A DNA stretch of 64,000 nucleotides from Terriglobus saanensis SP1PR4 (GCF_000179915.2 NC_014963.1:1-64000), one strand, 5' to 3'; shown: positions 1-9,793, counted from the first letter of the stretch. Numbers and translations: made by a program. Notes: generated from the letters alone by a model not told the origin.

Positions 1-46
1 TATAGGGCCATGAGTACTGGGTAGATGTGCAAGAGGAAGCAAGCTG

Positions 47-1483
47 ATGTCCTTTGTCCCGACTCCCGCCGTTGTGCTGAACTTCTGGGTACGCATCCTG
101 GGAGCGCTCGAAAAAAAGATTAACCGGCAGTCGTTCGACACCTGGCTCAAACCAACACGCTTCTCTCATCTCAACGGCCGCACCCTCTACGTGCGCATCC
201 CCTCCAGCGAGTTCCAGCACATCGGCGACCGTTACGCGGACCTCGTGCAGGAGGCCATCGACAAACTTGAACTCGAAATCGACGACGTAAAATTCGTCAC
301 CCCGCAGGACGATCCCAGCCTCCCCAAGACGCGCGAAGACGGCGGCTTTGCCCCGGTCCCCTCGCACTCCATGCAGGCCCCTCTGTCGCCCCGTAACGGC
401 CGTCTGGGAGGCGCTCCACCGCCGCCCGCGCCCACCACGGAGCAGGCTCGCTTCGACTGGAACACCGCCTCGCAGCTCAACGCTCGCTACCTCTTTGACA
501 ACTTCGTCATCGGCAGCGGCAACCAGTTCGCCCACGCGGCCTCGCAGGCCGTCGCCGAGCGGCCATCGAAGGCCTACAACCCGCTCTTCCTCTACGGTGG
601 CGTGGGCATGGGCAAGACCCATCTCATGCAGGCCATCGGCCATGAGGTGAAACGTCGCAATCCGCACGCCAGCATCTCCTATGTTTCCGGCGAAAAGTTC
701 ACGAATGAAATGATCAACTCTGTTCGTTACGACAAGATGACAACCTTCCGCGATAAATTCCGGACGGTCGACGTTTTGCTCATCGACGACATCCAGTTTC
801 TCGCCGGCAAAGAGCGGACGCAGGAAGAGTTCTTCCATACTTTCAATGCTTTGCACGAGAGCATGAAGCAGATCGTCATCGCCTCGGACCGGCCCCCAAA
901 AGAACTTGCGGATTTCGAAGATCGTCTTCGCTCACGCTTCGAGTGGGGCCTGATCGCGGACATTCAACCGCCAGATCTCGAAACGAAGGTCGCCATCCTG
1001 CAGAAGAAGGCAGAGAGCGAACAGACCGTTCTTCCGATCGACGTTGCGCTCTTCGTCGCTTCGAACGTGCGTACCAACGTGCGTGAACTCGAAGGGGCGC
1101 TCGTTCGCCTGCTGGCCTGGTGCTCGCTCCACGGCGTGGAGATTACGCTGCCCACGGCGCAACAGTGCCTGAAGCAGTTCATCGATACGCAGGTGCGCAA
1201 GATCACGATTGAAGCCATCCAACGCGCGACGGCGGAGCAGTTCGGCATGCGCGTCTCGGAGCTGAAGCAGAAGAACAACTCGCGCTCCATCGTTGTCCCG
1301 CGCCAGATCGCGATGTATCTCGCCAAGCAGATGACGGAAGCCTCCCTGCCCGAGATCGGACGTCAGTTCGGCGGCAAGCATCACACGACGGTCATGCACT
1401 CGATCTCCAAGATCGACGAGCAGAGACGCACGGACAAGAGCCTGAACTCCACCATCAACAAACTGATGGAGACGTTGAACTAA
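47..1483 (+). CDS. dnaA: Chromosomal replication initiator DnaA
   Basis: DnaA binds origin DnaA boxes as an ATP complex and opens the duplex to load the replicative helicase. The 478-residue product has the four expected domains: an N-terminal helicase-contact domain (about 1-85), a Pro-rich variable linker (about 86-135), an AAA+ ATPase with Walker A GGVGMGKT (184-191) and Walker B VLLIDD (243-248), and a C-terminal DNA-binding domain with the DnaA signature GGKHHTTVMHS near residue 445. A ribosome-binding site (AGAGGAAG, 32-39) precedes the ATG. Only 46 bases lie upstream, so no origin can be judged; no DnaA-box cluster is visible there. Length and motifs are normal for the family. Confidence 0.98.
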   Translation: MSFVPTPAVVLNFWVRILGALEKKINRQSFDTWLKPTRFSHLNGRTLYVRIPSSEFQHIGDRYADLVQEAIDKLELEIDDVKFVTPQDDPSLPKTREDGGFAPVPSHSMQAPLSPRNGRLGGAPPPPAPTTEQARFDWNTASQLNARYLFDNFVIGSGNQFAHAASQAVAERPSKAYNPLFLYGGVGMGKTHLMQAIGHEVKRRNPHASISYVSGEKFTNEMINSVRYDKMTTFRDKFRTVDVLLIDDIQFLAGKERTQEEFFHTFNALHESMKQIVIASDRPPKELADFEDRLRSRFEWGLIADIQPPDLETKVAILQKKAESEQTVLPIDVALFVASNVRTNVRELEGALVRLLAWCSLHGVEITLPTAQQCLKQFIDTQVRKITIEAIQRATAEQFGMRVSELKQKNNSRSIVVPRQIAMYLAKQMTEASLPEIGRQFGGKHHTTVMHSISKIDEQRRTDKSLNSTINKLMETLN

Positions 1484-1502
1484 GCACTTCTTCTCTTTTG
1501 TG

Positions 1503-1537
1503 CCCATTCTTTCGCGGCTTTATCGCGAAAGAATGGG
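1503..1537. repeat. Perfect 14-bp hairpin, repeat family copy 1
   Basis: Arms 1503-1516 and 1524-1537 are exact reverse complements around the 7-base loop GCTTTAT. The hairpin lies 20 bases after the dnaA stop and could end transcription from dnaA, but no T-tract follows it. A closely related hairpin with the same flank and loop lies at 8893-8930, so this is a dispersed palindromic element as well as a possible terminator. Confidence 0.8.
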
Positions 1538-1560
1538 GGGACGCGATTAAGAAACGAAAA

Positions 1561-2070
1561 CTAAGCCAGTGAAACTCCCTGGCCCATGAACCGTTTGCGG
1601 AACGCTACCGCTACTGCACCCATGCCCGTGAAGAGCAGCAAAAGGCTGGAGGGCTCCGGCGTTACGGCCGACGCCAGCTTGGTAATGGTGACGGTTTCAA
1701 CCACCGTTCTTCCGCTCTTGAAGGTATAGACGGCAGGAGCAAAGATGGGGTTCGACTGGGTTCCGGTATACATCTGCAGTCCCGAAAAACCGGTGCCATC
1801 CACATCATCGTAGAAACCGCCGCCGCCCGAAACGCCAGGGAGCGCGGCGATGAAAGCGACCTTGATGGGGGAAGTCACGCCGGAACTATTGGTGTATGAC
1901 GTGTTGTAGAAGTTCATGACGGAATTGCCATGAGAGTCCGGGATCGGTGTGGAGGAGAGAAGGAAGTAGCCATTCTCCGTACCGCTGAGGGTGAACTTCA
2001 ACGTATCGGCATGGCAGATCGCGGACGTTGCCAGCAGCAAGGCAGCGCCCAGAAGGCGTTTGACAGACAT
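1561..2070 (-). CDS. PEP-CTERM sorting domain protein
   Basis: This is a secreted protein of unknown function that should be anchored or sorted at the cell envelope by an exosortase. It has an N-terminal signal peptide (LLGAALLLATSAICHA) and a C-terminal PEP-CTERM tail: the PEP motif (VTPEPSSLLL), a hydrophobic helix and a short basic end (RKRF). The middle has no motif I recognise. The ATG at 2070 is preferred because the signal peptide begins just after it; the reading frame continues 28 codons further upstream without a plausible leader. No exosortase gene is present in this window. A second PEP-CTERM protein is encoded at 27606-28199. Confidence 0.85.
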   Translation of the reverse strand: MSVKRLLGAALLLATSAICHADTLKFTLSGTENGYFLLSSTPIPDSHGNSVMNFYNTSYTNSSGVTSPIKVAFIAALPGVSGGGGFYDDVDGTGFSGLQMYTGTQSNPIFAPAVYTFKSGRTVVETVTITKLASAVTPEPSSLLLLFTGMGAVAVAFRKRFMGQGVSLA

Positions 2071-2230
2071 TGGGACTCGATTCCGTGGAACAGATTTATT
2101 CAATTGATTGTTTGGACTGAGGTGATACTGCACTGGCTTGTAAGACAGAGTCAAGATGTTTCAAAGATGATTTGCAGGGAACCGATCCGAACGGGCATAC
2201 GTATCGACCAGCATTGGTCAGGAGATCCCG

Positions 2231-3583
2231 TTGAAAAATTTTGCGCGCTTCGCCTCTCTTCTTGTGAGCTTTGCTATCCCTTGCGCAATCCTTGCCCAGA
2301 CAGCGATTGATCCCACCGCGCGCATGCAGCAGGTGATTCAGAATTACGCCGACAGCAAGAGCTTCATGGGCGCGGTCCTCGTCGCGGAGAAAGACAAGGT
2401 CCTCATCCAGCAGGGTTATGGCTCTGCCGATCTTGAGTGGAAAGTCCCAAACACCGCTACTACGAAGTTCCGCATCGGTTCGATCACCAAGCAGTTCACT
2501 GCGGCCAGCATCCTTCTGCTGCAGGAGCGCGGCAAGCTCAAGATCGAAGAACCGGTAAAGACGTATCTGCCTGACGCTCCTGCGACGTGGGACAAGATCA
2601 CCGTCTATAACCTCCTCACACATACTTCAGGCATCCCAAACTTTACAGGCCTGCCGGAGTTTCCAGCCGTGATGCGGCAGGAGAAAACGCCTGACGAAGT
2701 CATCGCTCTCTTCCACGACAAGCCCTTGGACTTCGAGCCCGGCACGAAGTTCACCTACAGCAACTCCAACTACATTCTCCTTGGACGCATCATCGAAAAG
2801 CTTTCCGGAGCCTCCTATGCCGACTTCGTTCAGAAGAACATCTTCACGCCGGTCGGTATGCAGGATTCTGGCCTCGACAGCAACACCGCCATTCTCCCGC
2901 AACGGGCACAGGGGTATGAGTCCCGTCCGAACGGCCTCGAACGTGCCGCATATATCAGCATGACGGTGCCGTACGCCGCGGGGGCCTTCTATTCCACCGT
3001 CGGCGATCTATTGAAGTGGGAACGCGCCCTCTTCGGCGGCAAAGTCCTCTCCCCAGCATCGCTGCATACCATGACGACCCCCTTCAAAGACGAGTACGGA
3101 ACAGGCCTGTTCATCAAAGGGGAAAAAGATCACAACGTCATCACGCACGGCGGCTCGATCAACGGCTTCGAAGCCTCACTGAACTTCTATCCCGACCGGC
3201 AGCTCACGGTGATCGTGCTCGGCAACATCGGCAACGATGTCCCTGACACGATCGCGGGGCAGCTCGGCAAAGTACTGTACGGAGAGAAGGTCGTCGTCAG
3301 CTCCGACCGCAAGGTGGTACCTGTTGCGCCCGCAGTGCTCGCAGAGTACGTGGGCACCTATAAATCGCCGGCCTTCGGACTGACCATCAGCGTCGAAGGC
3401 GATCATCTCATGTCCACAACGCCCGGCGGAAAGAAGGTTCCGCTCTATCCAGAGTCGCAGACGAAGTTCTTCCTCAAGGAGCTCGACGCCCAGGTGGAGT
3501 TCGTTCGCGATCCCGCAACGAAGAAGGTGACGCACTTCCTCGTCACGCAGAATGGAAAAGTCCGCGAGGTGCCGAAGCAGTAG
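2231..3583 (+). CDS. Secreted serine beta-lactamase-family hydrolase
   Basis: The product belongs to the class C beta-lactamase / penicillin-binding-protein-like serine hydrolase family, whose members cut amides or esters in the periplasm. The catalytic motifs are visible: SxxK as SITK (84-87), YxN as YSN (176-178) and HGG (306-308, in place of KTG). An N-terminal signal peptide ends near Ala22 (AILAQ). About 100 extra C-terminal residues form the lipocalin-like domain often found in such proteins. The start is TTG: a strong ribosome-binding site (AGGAGA) lies at 2219-2224, seven bases before it. The true substrate cannot be read from sequence, so antibiotic resistance should not be assumed. 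Confidence 0.9.
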   Translation: MKNFARFASLLVSFAIPCAILAQTAIDPTARMQQVIQNYADSKSFMGAVLVAEKDKVLIQQGYGSADLEWKVPNTATTKFRIGSITKQFTAASILLLQERGKLKIEEPVKTYLPDAPATWDKITVYNLLTHTSGIPNFTGLPEFPAVMRQEKTPDEVIALFHDKPLDFEPGTKFTYSNSNYILLGRIIEKLSGASYADFVQKNIFTPVGMQDSGLDSNTAILPQRAQGYESRPNGLERAAYISMTVPYAAGAFYSTVGDLLKWERALFGGKVLSPASLHTMTTPFKDEYGTGLFIKGEKDHNVITHGGSINGFEASLNFYPDRQLTVIVLGNIGNDVPDTIAGQLGKVLYGEKVVVSSDRKVVPVAPAVLAEYVGTYKSPAFGLTISVEGDHLMSTTPGGKKVPLYPESQTKFFLKELDAQVEFVRDPATKKVTHFLVTQNGKVREVPKQ

Positions 3584-3600
3584 GGAATCCCTACTGCTTC
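3574..3600. terminator. Palindrome joining two convergent gene ends
   Basis: A 13-bp perfect inverted repeat (3574-3586 and 3588-3600) with a single central base spans both stop codons of the convergent hydrolase and mutS2 genes. Each gene therefore ends with the same Lys-Gln-stop codons, read from opposite strands. It can fold as a hairpin from either side and may act as a shared bidirectional terminator, although no T-tract is present. Confidence 0.6.
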
Positions 3601-6056
3601 AGCTCCACCAGCGTCGCACCCTGTCCGCCCTCGTTGTACGGCGGTTCGGTAATGTTCACAACATGTGGATGCCGCTTCAGATAGTCGCGCAGTGTGCGCC
3701 GCAGGATGCCCATGCCCGTGCCATGCACGACGCGCACACTGGGACGTCCCGCAAGAAACGCCTGATCGATAAAGCGTTCTACTTCGTCACGCGCCTCGTC
3801 CGCAGTGCGGCCAATCACGTTGATCTCACCCGGCATCGTATCCGGCTCGCGCGCGATCACGTTGATGCCGCCCCTGCGATTCGCCGCCTGCACGGGCGTC
3901 TCGATCTTCTTCTGCACGCTCGCGATGTCGTCCTTGGGGATACGCATCTTCATGCCGCCCATGGAGACCTCGTAGGTCTTCGCGTCGATCACGCGCTCCA
4001 CCTTGGCCTCGCGTCCCATCGACTTCAGCTTGACGATATCGTCCGCCGCAACATCGCGAACGACATGCGGCTGCGCTGCCGGATCCTTGCGATCCGCGCC
4101 GGAGACATGTGCGACGACGACAGAGTTAAAGCTCTCCTGAAACTCCCGCTTCAGGCGAGCGATGCGGCGGTCGGCCTCGGTCGCGGCCTTGGTCTTCGCG
4201 GACTTGTCCTCGATGGACTTCACCGTCTCGCGCATCTGGTACTCGAACTCTTTCATCAGCGAAGCCAGCTTGCCTTCGAGCTCGCGCGCACGATTGCGCT
4301 GCTCCTGTTTGCCCTCCGATTCAAGCTTCTGGCGCTCCTTCGTCAACTCCATTTCGCGGAGCTTGAGGTTCGCGCGCTCTGTCTTGACCTCGGTCAGTTG
4401 CGCGTGAAGATCGTCCAGAAAGCGCGCAATGTCCGCCGTCTGCGTCGTTACGTTGCCGCGTGCCGAAGCGACGATGGCAGGGTCCAGGCCCAAGCGCTGC
4501 GCGATGTTGATACCGCTCGAAGCTCCCGGAACGCCGAGACGAAGATCGTACGTCGGCGCAAGCGTCTCTTCGTTGAAGCCAACGGCGGCATTCACCACAC
4601 CCTCATGCTTTGCCGCGTAGATCTTCAGCGAAGTGAGATGGGTCGTCAGCAGCGTCCATGCGCCGAGCTTCAGAAAGTGCCCGGCAATGGCCACGGCGAG
4701 CGCCGCGCCCTCTTCGGGGTCGGTGGCAGAGCCAAGCTCATCCAGCAGCACCAGCGAGCGTCCGTCGGCCTCGCGCGCAATGCGGTTCACGTTCGTGATG
4801 TGCGCGGAGAAGGTGGAAAGATTCCGCTCGATCGACTGCGCGTCGCCGATGTCGGCGTAGATCGCGCCAAAGATCGGTAGTCGCGCCTTGTTTGCCGGAA
4901 CAGGAAGCCCAGCCTGCGCCATCAGGGCCAACAGACCAACCGTCTTCAACGCGACGGTCTTTCCGCCGGTATTCGGACCGGAGATAATCAGCTGCTTCGC
5001 CGCACCCGGAAGTGCAATGGTCAGCGGAACGATACTCGCGTTCTCTTCGCGCAGGCGAAGTTCCAGCAGCGGATGCCGCGCGTCCGTGAGCGACAGCGCC
5101 GGATCTTCCGCGTTCGGTTTGCCATCGGTGAAGACGGGACGTACGCAGCGAAGGCTTTCGGCAAAGCGGGCGTACGCAAAGCGCTCGTCCATGCCTGCGA
5201 GAATCTCGCTTCCGCGCTGCAACGCATCGGCGTTCTGCCCCACGGCGGCCGTCATGGCCACAAGGATACGATGAATCTCCTGCAGCTCTTCATCGAGCAG
5301 CCGCACCAACTCATTGTTCTGCTCGATCGTCTCCAGCGGTTCAACGAAGACCGTCTGTCCCGATGAGCTTGAACCATGCACTACACCGGGAACGCGCTTG
5401 CGGTTCTCCGTCTTGATCGGGATGACGAAGCGCTCACCGCGCACGGTGATCAACGCATCCTGCACCGTGCCTTCTTCGGAGACTCGCTGCAAGGTGCGGC
5501 GGAGCGAATCTTCAATCGCCTTGTGCTGGCGCTGCGCCGCGCGGCGAATGCCACGGAGCGCAGGCGAGGCATCGTCGCTCAACGATCCGTCGGCCTCGAT
5601 TTTGCCACTCACCAGCGAGAGCAGGCCGTAAAAATTTGCCGTCTGCAGCGGCAAGCTGTAGTTCGTCACACCGGGCCATTTGTCGTGGACGATGTCCGGC
5701 GGTTCGGTGATCAGGGTGCGCCAGTCGGCGATCTGCTCCGCCATTTCGGCGATGCTGCGGATCTCCAGTGCTTCCAGAGCTGCGTTAGGAATGCGCGATT
5801 TCTCCAGAAGGCTGCGCGCGTCAAAGAGACCGCCAAAGCCGAAGCTTCCGCCGCCGGAGAGAAAGATGCGGATCTCGGCGACCATCTGCTGTTCGCGCTG
5901 CACCCAGGCCAGATCGCGGGAGGGCGTCCGCGCCAGGACGCGTTCGCGCCCCAGGGGAGACTGTGTTTTGGCCGCAAGGTGGGCGCGCAGGCGCTCCCAC
6001 TCCAGGGCGGCAGAGCTGATTTCGTGCAAAGGCGAGAGATTTTCGGAAAGTGTCAC
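3591..6056 (-). CDS. mutS2: Endonuclease MutS2
   Basis: MutS2 is a MutS-family ATPase with a nuclease tail; family members suppress homologous recombination or rescue collided ribosomes. From the GTG at 6056 the protein is 821 residues. It has the MutS core, the Walker A motif GPNTGGKT (about 360-367), a Walker B region (LVLLDELGSATDPEEG), a long charged coiled coil, and a C-terminal Smr domain of about 80 residues containing HGTGMG. The mismatch-recognition domain of MutS is absent, as expected for MutS2. The frame stays open to 6119, but those codons run into a terminator hairpin at 6107-6138, so the GTG at 6056 is the better start. No clear ribosome-binding site is visible. Confidence 0.93.
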   Translation of the reverse strand: MTLSENLSPLHEISSAALEWERLRAHLAAKTQSPLGRERVLARTPSRDLAWVQREQQMVAEIRIFLSGGGSFGFGGLFDARSLLEKSRIPNAALEALEIRSIAEMAEQIADWRTLITEPPDIVHDKWPGVTNYSLPLQTANFYGLLSLVSGKIEADGSLSDDASPALRGIRRAAQRQHKAIEDSLRRTLQRVSEEGTVQDALITVRGERFVIPIKTENRKRVPGVVHGSSSSGQTVFVEPLETIEQNNELVRLLDEELQEIHRILVAMTAAVGQNADALQRGSEILAGMDERFAYARFAESLRCVRPVFTDGKPNAEDPALSLTDARHPLLELRLREENASIVPLTIALPGAAKQLIISGPNTGGKTVALKTVGLLALMAQAGLPVPANKARLPIFGAIYADIGDAQSIERNLSTFSAHITNVNRIAREADGRSLVLLDELGSATDPEEGAALAVAIAGHFLKLGAWTLLTTHLTSLKIYAAKHEGVVNAAVGFNEETLAPTYDLRLGVPGASSGINIAQRLGLDPAIVASARGNVTTQTADIARFLDDLHAQLTEVKTERANLKLREMELTKERQKLESEGKQEQRNRARELEGKLASLMKEFEYQMRETVKSIEDKSAKTKAATEADRRIARLKREFQESFNSVVVAHVSGADRKDPAAQPHVVRDVAADDIVKLKSMGREAKVERVIDAKTYEVSMGGMKMRIPKDDIASVQKKIETPVQAANRRGGINVIAREPDTMPGEINVIGRTADEARDEVERFIDQAFLAGRPSVRVVHGTGMGILRRTLRDYLKRHPHVVNITEPPYNEGGQGATLVELKQ

Positions 6057-6106
6057 AACTATTGGATGGTAGCGGTTACGGACGGACTGTGCAGAACACA
6101 AGAAAA

Positions 6107-6138
6107 CTGCCTGCCGCATCGCACGATGCAGCAGGCAG
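6107..6138 (-). terminator. Rho-independent terminator of the aldo/keto reductase gene
   Basis: Arms 6107-6121 and 6124-6138 pair at 14 of 15 positions. Read on the minus strand the hairpin is followed by TTTTCTT, which makes it a good intrinsic terminator for the gene ending at 6151. It separates that gene from mutS2, which must then have its own promoter. Confidence 0.8.
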
Positions 6139-6150
6139 AATCATCAGGCT

Positions 6151-7152
<1,002 letters not shown>

Positions 7153-7260
7153 AAGCCTTTAGATGACACGAACAGGGGATTGGTGGCGGCCCAAAATGGA
7201 ACGTATTCTGAGCATCTCAGAGCCTCACATGCAAACTTTTTCATGGAAAGAGGAAAACAT

Positions 7261-7857
7261 TTGGAACGCACGGACGATATACGCGCCACCCTGGCGCAGG
7301 AGATTACGCGGAAGGAGGACGAGCTGACTCATCTGCGCCAGACCCTCAAGTCGCTGGATTCCGCCCTCGCCGCCGCCGCTGAGGCCCATGCCCGCTCCGC
7401 CGCAGCGCACTCTCTTTACGCCGCCAGCCAGATTGCCGCAGATGCCCGCAGAGCGGAAACACTCGTCGCGCCGGTCCTTCCTCCCGAGCCGCTCCCGGCC
7501 CCGGCTATCGCAGCCGAACCTGCTCCTGTTGTTCTGCAGAAGGAAATTGAGCCCGCAAAACCGCTGGCCCCCCTGCTACCCCCCGTCGCCGAGCAGGTGC
7601 AGCCACAGCGCACGGCGGCGCCGCCAGGAAAGTACGTCAACCTGAAGGTCTGGAAGGCCGTGCAGACCCTCCTCTTCGAGCGTGCCGAGAAGATGTCCAT
7701 CGAAGAGATCGCGCGCGAACTCAAAGCAGGCGGAGCCTCCCTCGGAGACAGCCCCGTCCGCACCGTGGCCACGGCGGTGGGCTATATGAATACCAAGATT
7801 TTCCACGTGACCAAGAGCGGCGGCAAGACGCTTGTCGACCTCATCGCCCGCAATTGA
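7261..7857 (+). CDS. Coiled-coil protein with putative winged-helix C-terminus
   Basis: I do not recognise a named family. The N-terminus is a charged helix likely to form a coiled coil (EITRKEDELTHLRQTLKSL), followed by Ala-rich and then Pro/Ala-rich linkers. The last 75 residues (from KYVNLKVWKAVQTLL) look like a compact helix-turn-helix or winged-helix unit (MSIEEIARELKAGG). A DNA-binding role is inferred, not shown. The TTG at 7261 is chosen because AAGAGGA (7248-7254) lies six bases upstream; an in-frame ATG at 7243 has no ribosome-binding site. The gene lies 33 bases ahead of hemB on the same strand, so the two may be co-transcribed. The very long open frame upstream is the shadow of the reductase gene. 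Confidence 0.75.
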   Translation: MERTDDIRATLAQEITRKEDELTHLRQTLKSLDSALAAAAEAHARSAAAHSLYAASQIAADARRAETLVAPVLPPEPLPAPAIAAEPAPVVLQKEIEPAKPLAPLLPPVAEQVQPQRTAAPPGKYVNLKVWKAVQTLLFERAEKMSIEEIARELKAGGASLGDSPVRTVATAVGYMNTKIFHVTKSGGKTLVDLIARN

Positions 7858-7890
7858 GCTTCCTCGCAACGCGAGTCATACAATGAAGGC

Positions 7891-8880
7891 ATGGATTTCC
7901 CCGTAACACGCATGCGCCGGTTGCGGCGTACCGCGGCCATGCGATCGCTCGTGCGCGAGACGCATCTCCGCCCCTCCTCTCTGATCTACCCCCTCTTCAT
8001 CTGTCCAGGAGAAGGCGTGCGCAAGCCGATCTCTTCCATGCCTGGCGTCTTCAACCTTTCGCTCGATGAAGCGATGAAAGAAGCCGCAGAGTGTGTCCGA
8101 CTTGGTATCGGGGGACTTTTGCTGTTCGGCCTGCCCTCCGAAAAAGACGAAGAGGGAACCGGCGCATGGCACGAAGACGGCATCGTGCAGCAGTCCCTCC
8201 GCGCCATCAAGCGCGACCGTTCGCTCGACTCGCTCACGCTGATCGCGGACACCTGTCTCTGCGAGTACACCTCGCACGGCCACTGCGGCGTCGTCCAGAC
8301 GGACGGCGACCACTTCCACGTAGACAACGATCTTTCGCTGCATCTGCTGGCAAAGACCGCGGCCTCCCAGGCCGCGGCAGGAGCGGACATCATCGCTCCC
8401 AGCGACATGATGGACGGCCGTGTCGCCGCCATGCGCTCCGCCATGGACGCAGCCGGGAAGCAGGACATCCCCATCATGAGCTATGCCGCAAAGTTTGCCT
8501 CGGCCTTCTACGGTCCGTTTCGCGAAGCGGCGGATTCGGCCCCCCAGTTCGGCGACCGTCGCGGCTACCAGATGGACGGAGCCAACGTCCGCGAAGCCAT
8601 GCGCGAGATCGAACTCGATATTCGCGAAGGCGCGGACATGCTCCTGATGAAGCCCGCAGGCCCCTACCTCGACATTCTGCGCGCCGCCCGCGACCGCTTC
8701 GAGCTCCCCCTCGGCGCCTACCAGGTGAGCGGCGAGTACGCGATGCTCCACGCCGCCTTCGAACGCGGCTGGCTGGAACCGGAACGCGCCATGCTGGAAT
8801 CGCTGCTCTCCATCCGCAGAGCAGGCGCGGACTTCATCGTCACCTACTTCGCAAAGGAAGCAGCAAAGCTAGTAGGCTAA
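7891..8880 (+). CDS. hemB: Delta-aminolevulinic acid dehydratase (porphobilinogen synthase)
   Basis: HemB condenses two 5-aminolevulinate molecules to porphobilinogen, the second committed step of tetrapyrrole synthesis. The 329-residue protein has the two Schiff-base lysines in context: Lys201 ([15 protein letters not shown]) and Lys254 ([12 protein letters not shown]). Three cysteines at 122, 124 and 132 ([14 protein letters not shown]) form the catalytic zinc site, so this is the zinc-dependent type rather than the magnesium-only type. No other heme gene lies in the window. A repeat-rich spacer follows the gene. Confidence 0.97.
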   Translation: MDFPVTRMRRLRRTAAMRSLVRETHLRPSSLIYPLFICPGEGVRKPISSMPGVFNLSLDEAMKEAAECVRLGIGGLLLFGLPSEKDEEGTGAWHEDGIVQQSLRAIKRDRSLDSLTLIADTCLCEYTSHGHCGVVQTDGDHFHVDNDLSLHLLAKTAASQAAAGADIIAPSDMMDGRVAAMRSAMDAAGKQDIPIMSYAAKFASAFYGPFREAADSAPQFGDRRGYQMDGANVREAMREIELDIREGADMLLMKPAGPYLDILRAARDRFELPLGAYQVSGEYAMLHAAFERGWLEPERAMLESLLSIRRAGADFIVTYFAKEAAKLVG

Positions 8881-8892
8881 ACTCGCCTCGTG

Positions 8893-8930
8893 CCCCATTC
8901 TTTCGCAAGTTTTATCGCGAAAGGGTGGGG
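8893..8930. repeat. Imperfect hairpin, repeat family copy 2
   Basis: Arms 8893-8906 and 8917-8930 pair over 14 positions, two of them G-T (wobble) pairs. The flank (GTGCCC), arm sequence and TTTAT loop match the hairpin after dnaA at 1503-1537. It lies 12 bases after the hemB stop and may also terminate that transcript. Keeping the fold through wobble pairs suggests that structure matters. Confidence 0.7.
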
Positions 8931-8992
8931 TCGCGCGGAGTGCACAAACCTGATCTTTACGGAGATCTGGAAGGGATGCGCGTCGCGCATAA

Positions 8993-9027
8993 CCCACACA
9001 AGCGCGATGAAGCTGCGCTTGTATGGG
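8993..9027. repeat. Second intergenic hairpin after hemB
   Basis: Arms 8993-9005 and 9015-9027 pair at 12 of 13 positions around a 9-base loop. It lies in the same 276-base hemB-PPOX spacer as the element at 8893-8930 but is of a different sequence family. It is followed by GGGGCACCCAG, a run that resembles interspersed intergenic repeats. No coding frame is convincing here. Confidence 0.5.
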
Positions 9028-9055
9028 GCACCCAGTTTCGTGGGTTCTTTACTTT

Positions 9056-9086
9056 TGTCATCCCGTAGTAGCAGCGAAGGATCTGC
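9056..9086. repeat. GTCATCCCG...GGATCTGC-type interspersed element
   Basis: The sequence begins TGTCATCCCG and ends GAAGGATCTGC. Short intergenic elements with this pattern are, to my knowledge, frequent in several bacterial genomes. Only one copy is seen in this window, so the repeat assignment rests on recognition, not on a second local copy. It lies 70 bases upstream of the next start codon. Confidence 0.35.
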
Positions 9087-9156
9087 CTTTTTACAAACAA
9101 ACTGAAAAACAAAATCCCGCCTATGATCCAAACCCTCTAACCAACGAGGTGTCTCC

Positions 9157-9789
9157 ATGCCACACAGCTTCGGTAAACTCGCCTTCACACCCGCCGTCAA
9201 ACAGCTCCAGGAACAGCATGGTAGCCGCCGCCAGTACGAGCGCATGGAATCCCAGGGTGTTCCGCAGGACAAGCTCACCTCCATGGAGATCGACTTCCTC
9301 CAGCAGCGCGACAGCTTCTACTGGGCGACCACGGGCTCTAATGGCTGGCCGTATCTCCAGCACCGCGGCGGTCCCAAAGGCTTCCTCAAAGTCATCGACG
9401 ACCACACCCTCGCCTTTGCCGATTTCAGCGGAAACAAGCAGTACATCAGCACGGGCAATCTCCAGACGGACGATCGTGTCGCCCTCATCTTCGTCGACTA
9501 TCCGCGCCAGGCACGCCTGAAGATCCTCGGCCACGCCCGCGCCGTCGAAGGGGATGAGGCGCGCGAGTGGATCACCCGCACCAAGGACACCCACTACCCG
9601 GCACGCATCGACCGTGTCTTCGTCATCCAGATCGAAGCCTACGACTGGAACTGCCCGCAGCACATCACACCGCGCTACACCGAGCAGGAGATCCAAAAGA
9701 CGATGGAACCCATCAGGATTCAGATACAGAAGCTTGAATCGGAGAACGAATCGCTGCGCGAAGAGATCGCCCGCCTGCGTTCCAAGTGA
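9157..9789 (+). CDS. Pyridoxamine 5'-phosphate oxidase-family FMN-binding protein
   Basis: The product has the FMN-binding split-barrel fold typical of pyridoxamine-phosphate-oxidase-related proteins. The supporting core is a region of about 100 residues beginning DSFYWATTGSNGWPYLQHRGG and ending in KILGHARAVEG. The last 35 residues form a strongly heptad-patterned helix (ESENESLREEIARLRSK), a probable coiled coil for oligomerisation and unusual for the fold. A ribosome-binding site (GAGG, 9146-9149) precedes the ATG. The physiological substrate is unknown. It converges with the Uma2 gene, with only four bases between the stops. Confidence 0.85.
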   Translation: MPHSFGKLAFTPAVKQLQEQHGSRRQYERMESQGVPQDKLTSMEIDFLQQRDSFYWATTGSNGWPYLQHRGGPKGFLKVIDDHTLAFADFSGNKQYISTGNLQTDDRVALIFVDYPRQARLKILGHARAVEGDEAREWITRTKDTHYPARIDRVFVIQIEAYDWNCPQHITPRYTEQEIQKTMEPIRIQIQKLESENESLREEIARLRSK

Positions 9790-9793
9790 AGCG

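Noticed and set aside
1-46. A replication origin next to dnaA
   Set aside because: Only 46 bases are available upstream and they show no DnaA-box cluster or AT-rich unwinding region.
932-1507. A long minus-strand frame (191 codons) inside dnaA
   Set aside because: It is fully antisense to dnaA, has a Leu/Arg-rich composition typical of antisense frames in high-GC DNA, and no recognisable motif.
3552-4880. A 442-codon plus-strand frame over mutS2
   Set aside because: It is the antisense of the conserved mutS2 gene and its product shows only repetitive Arg/Leu/His patterns.
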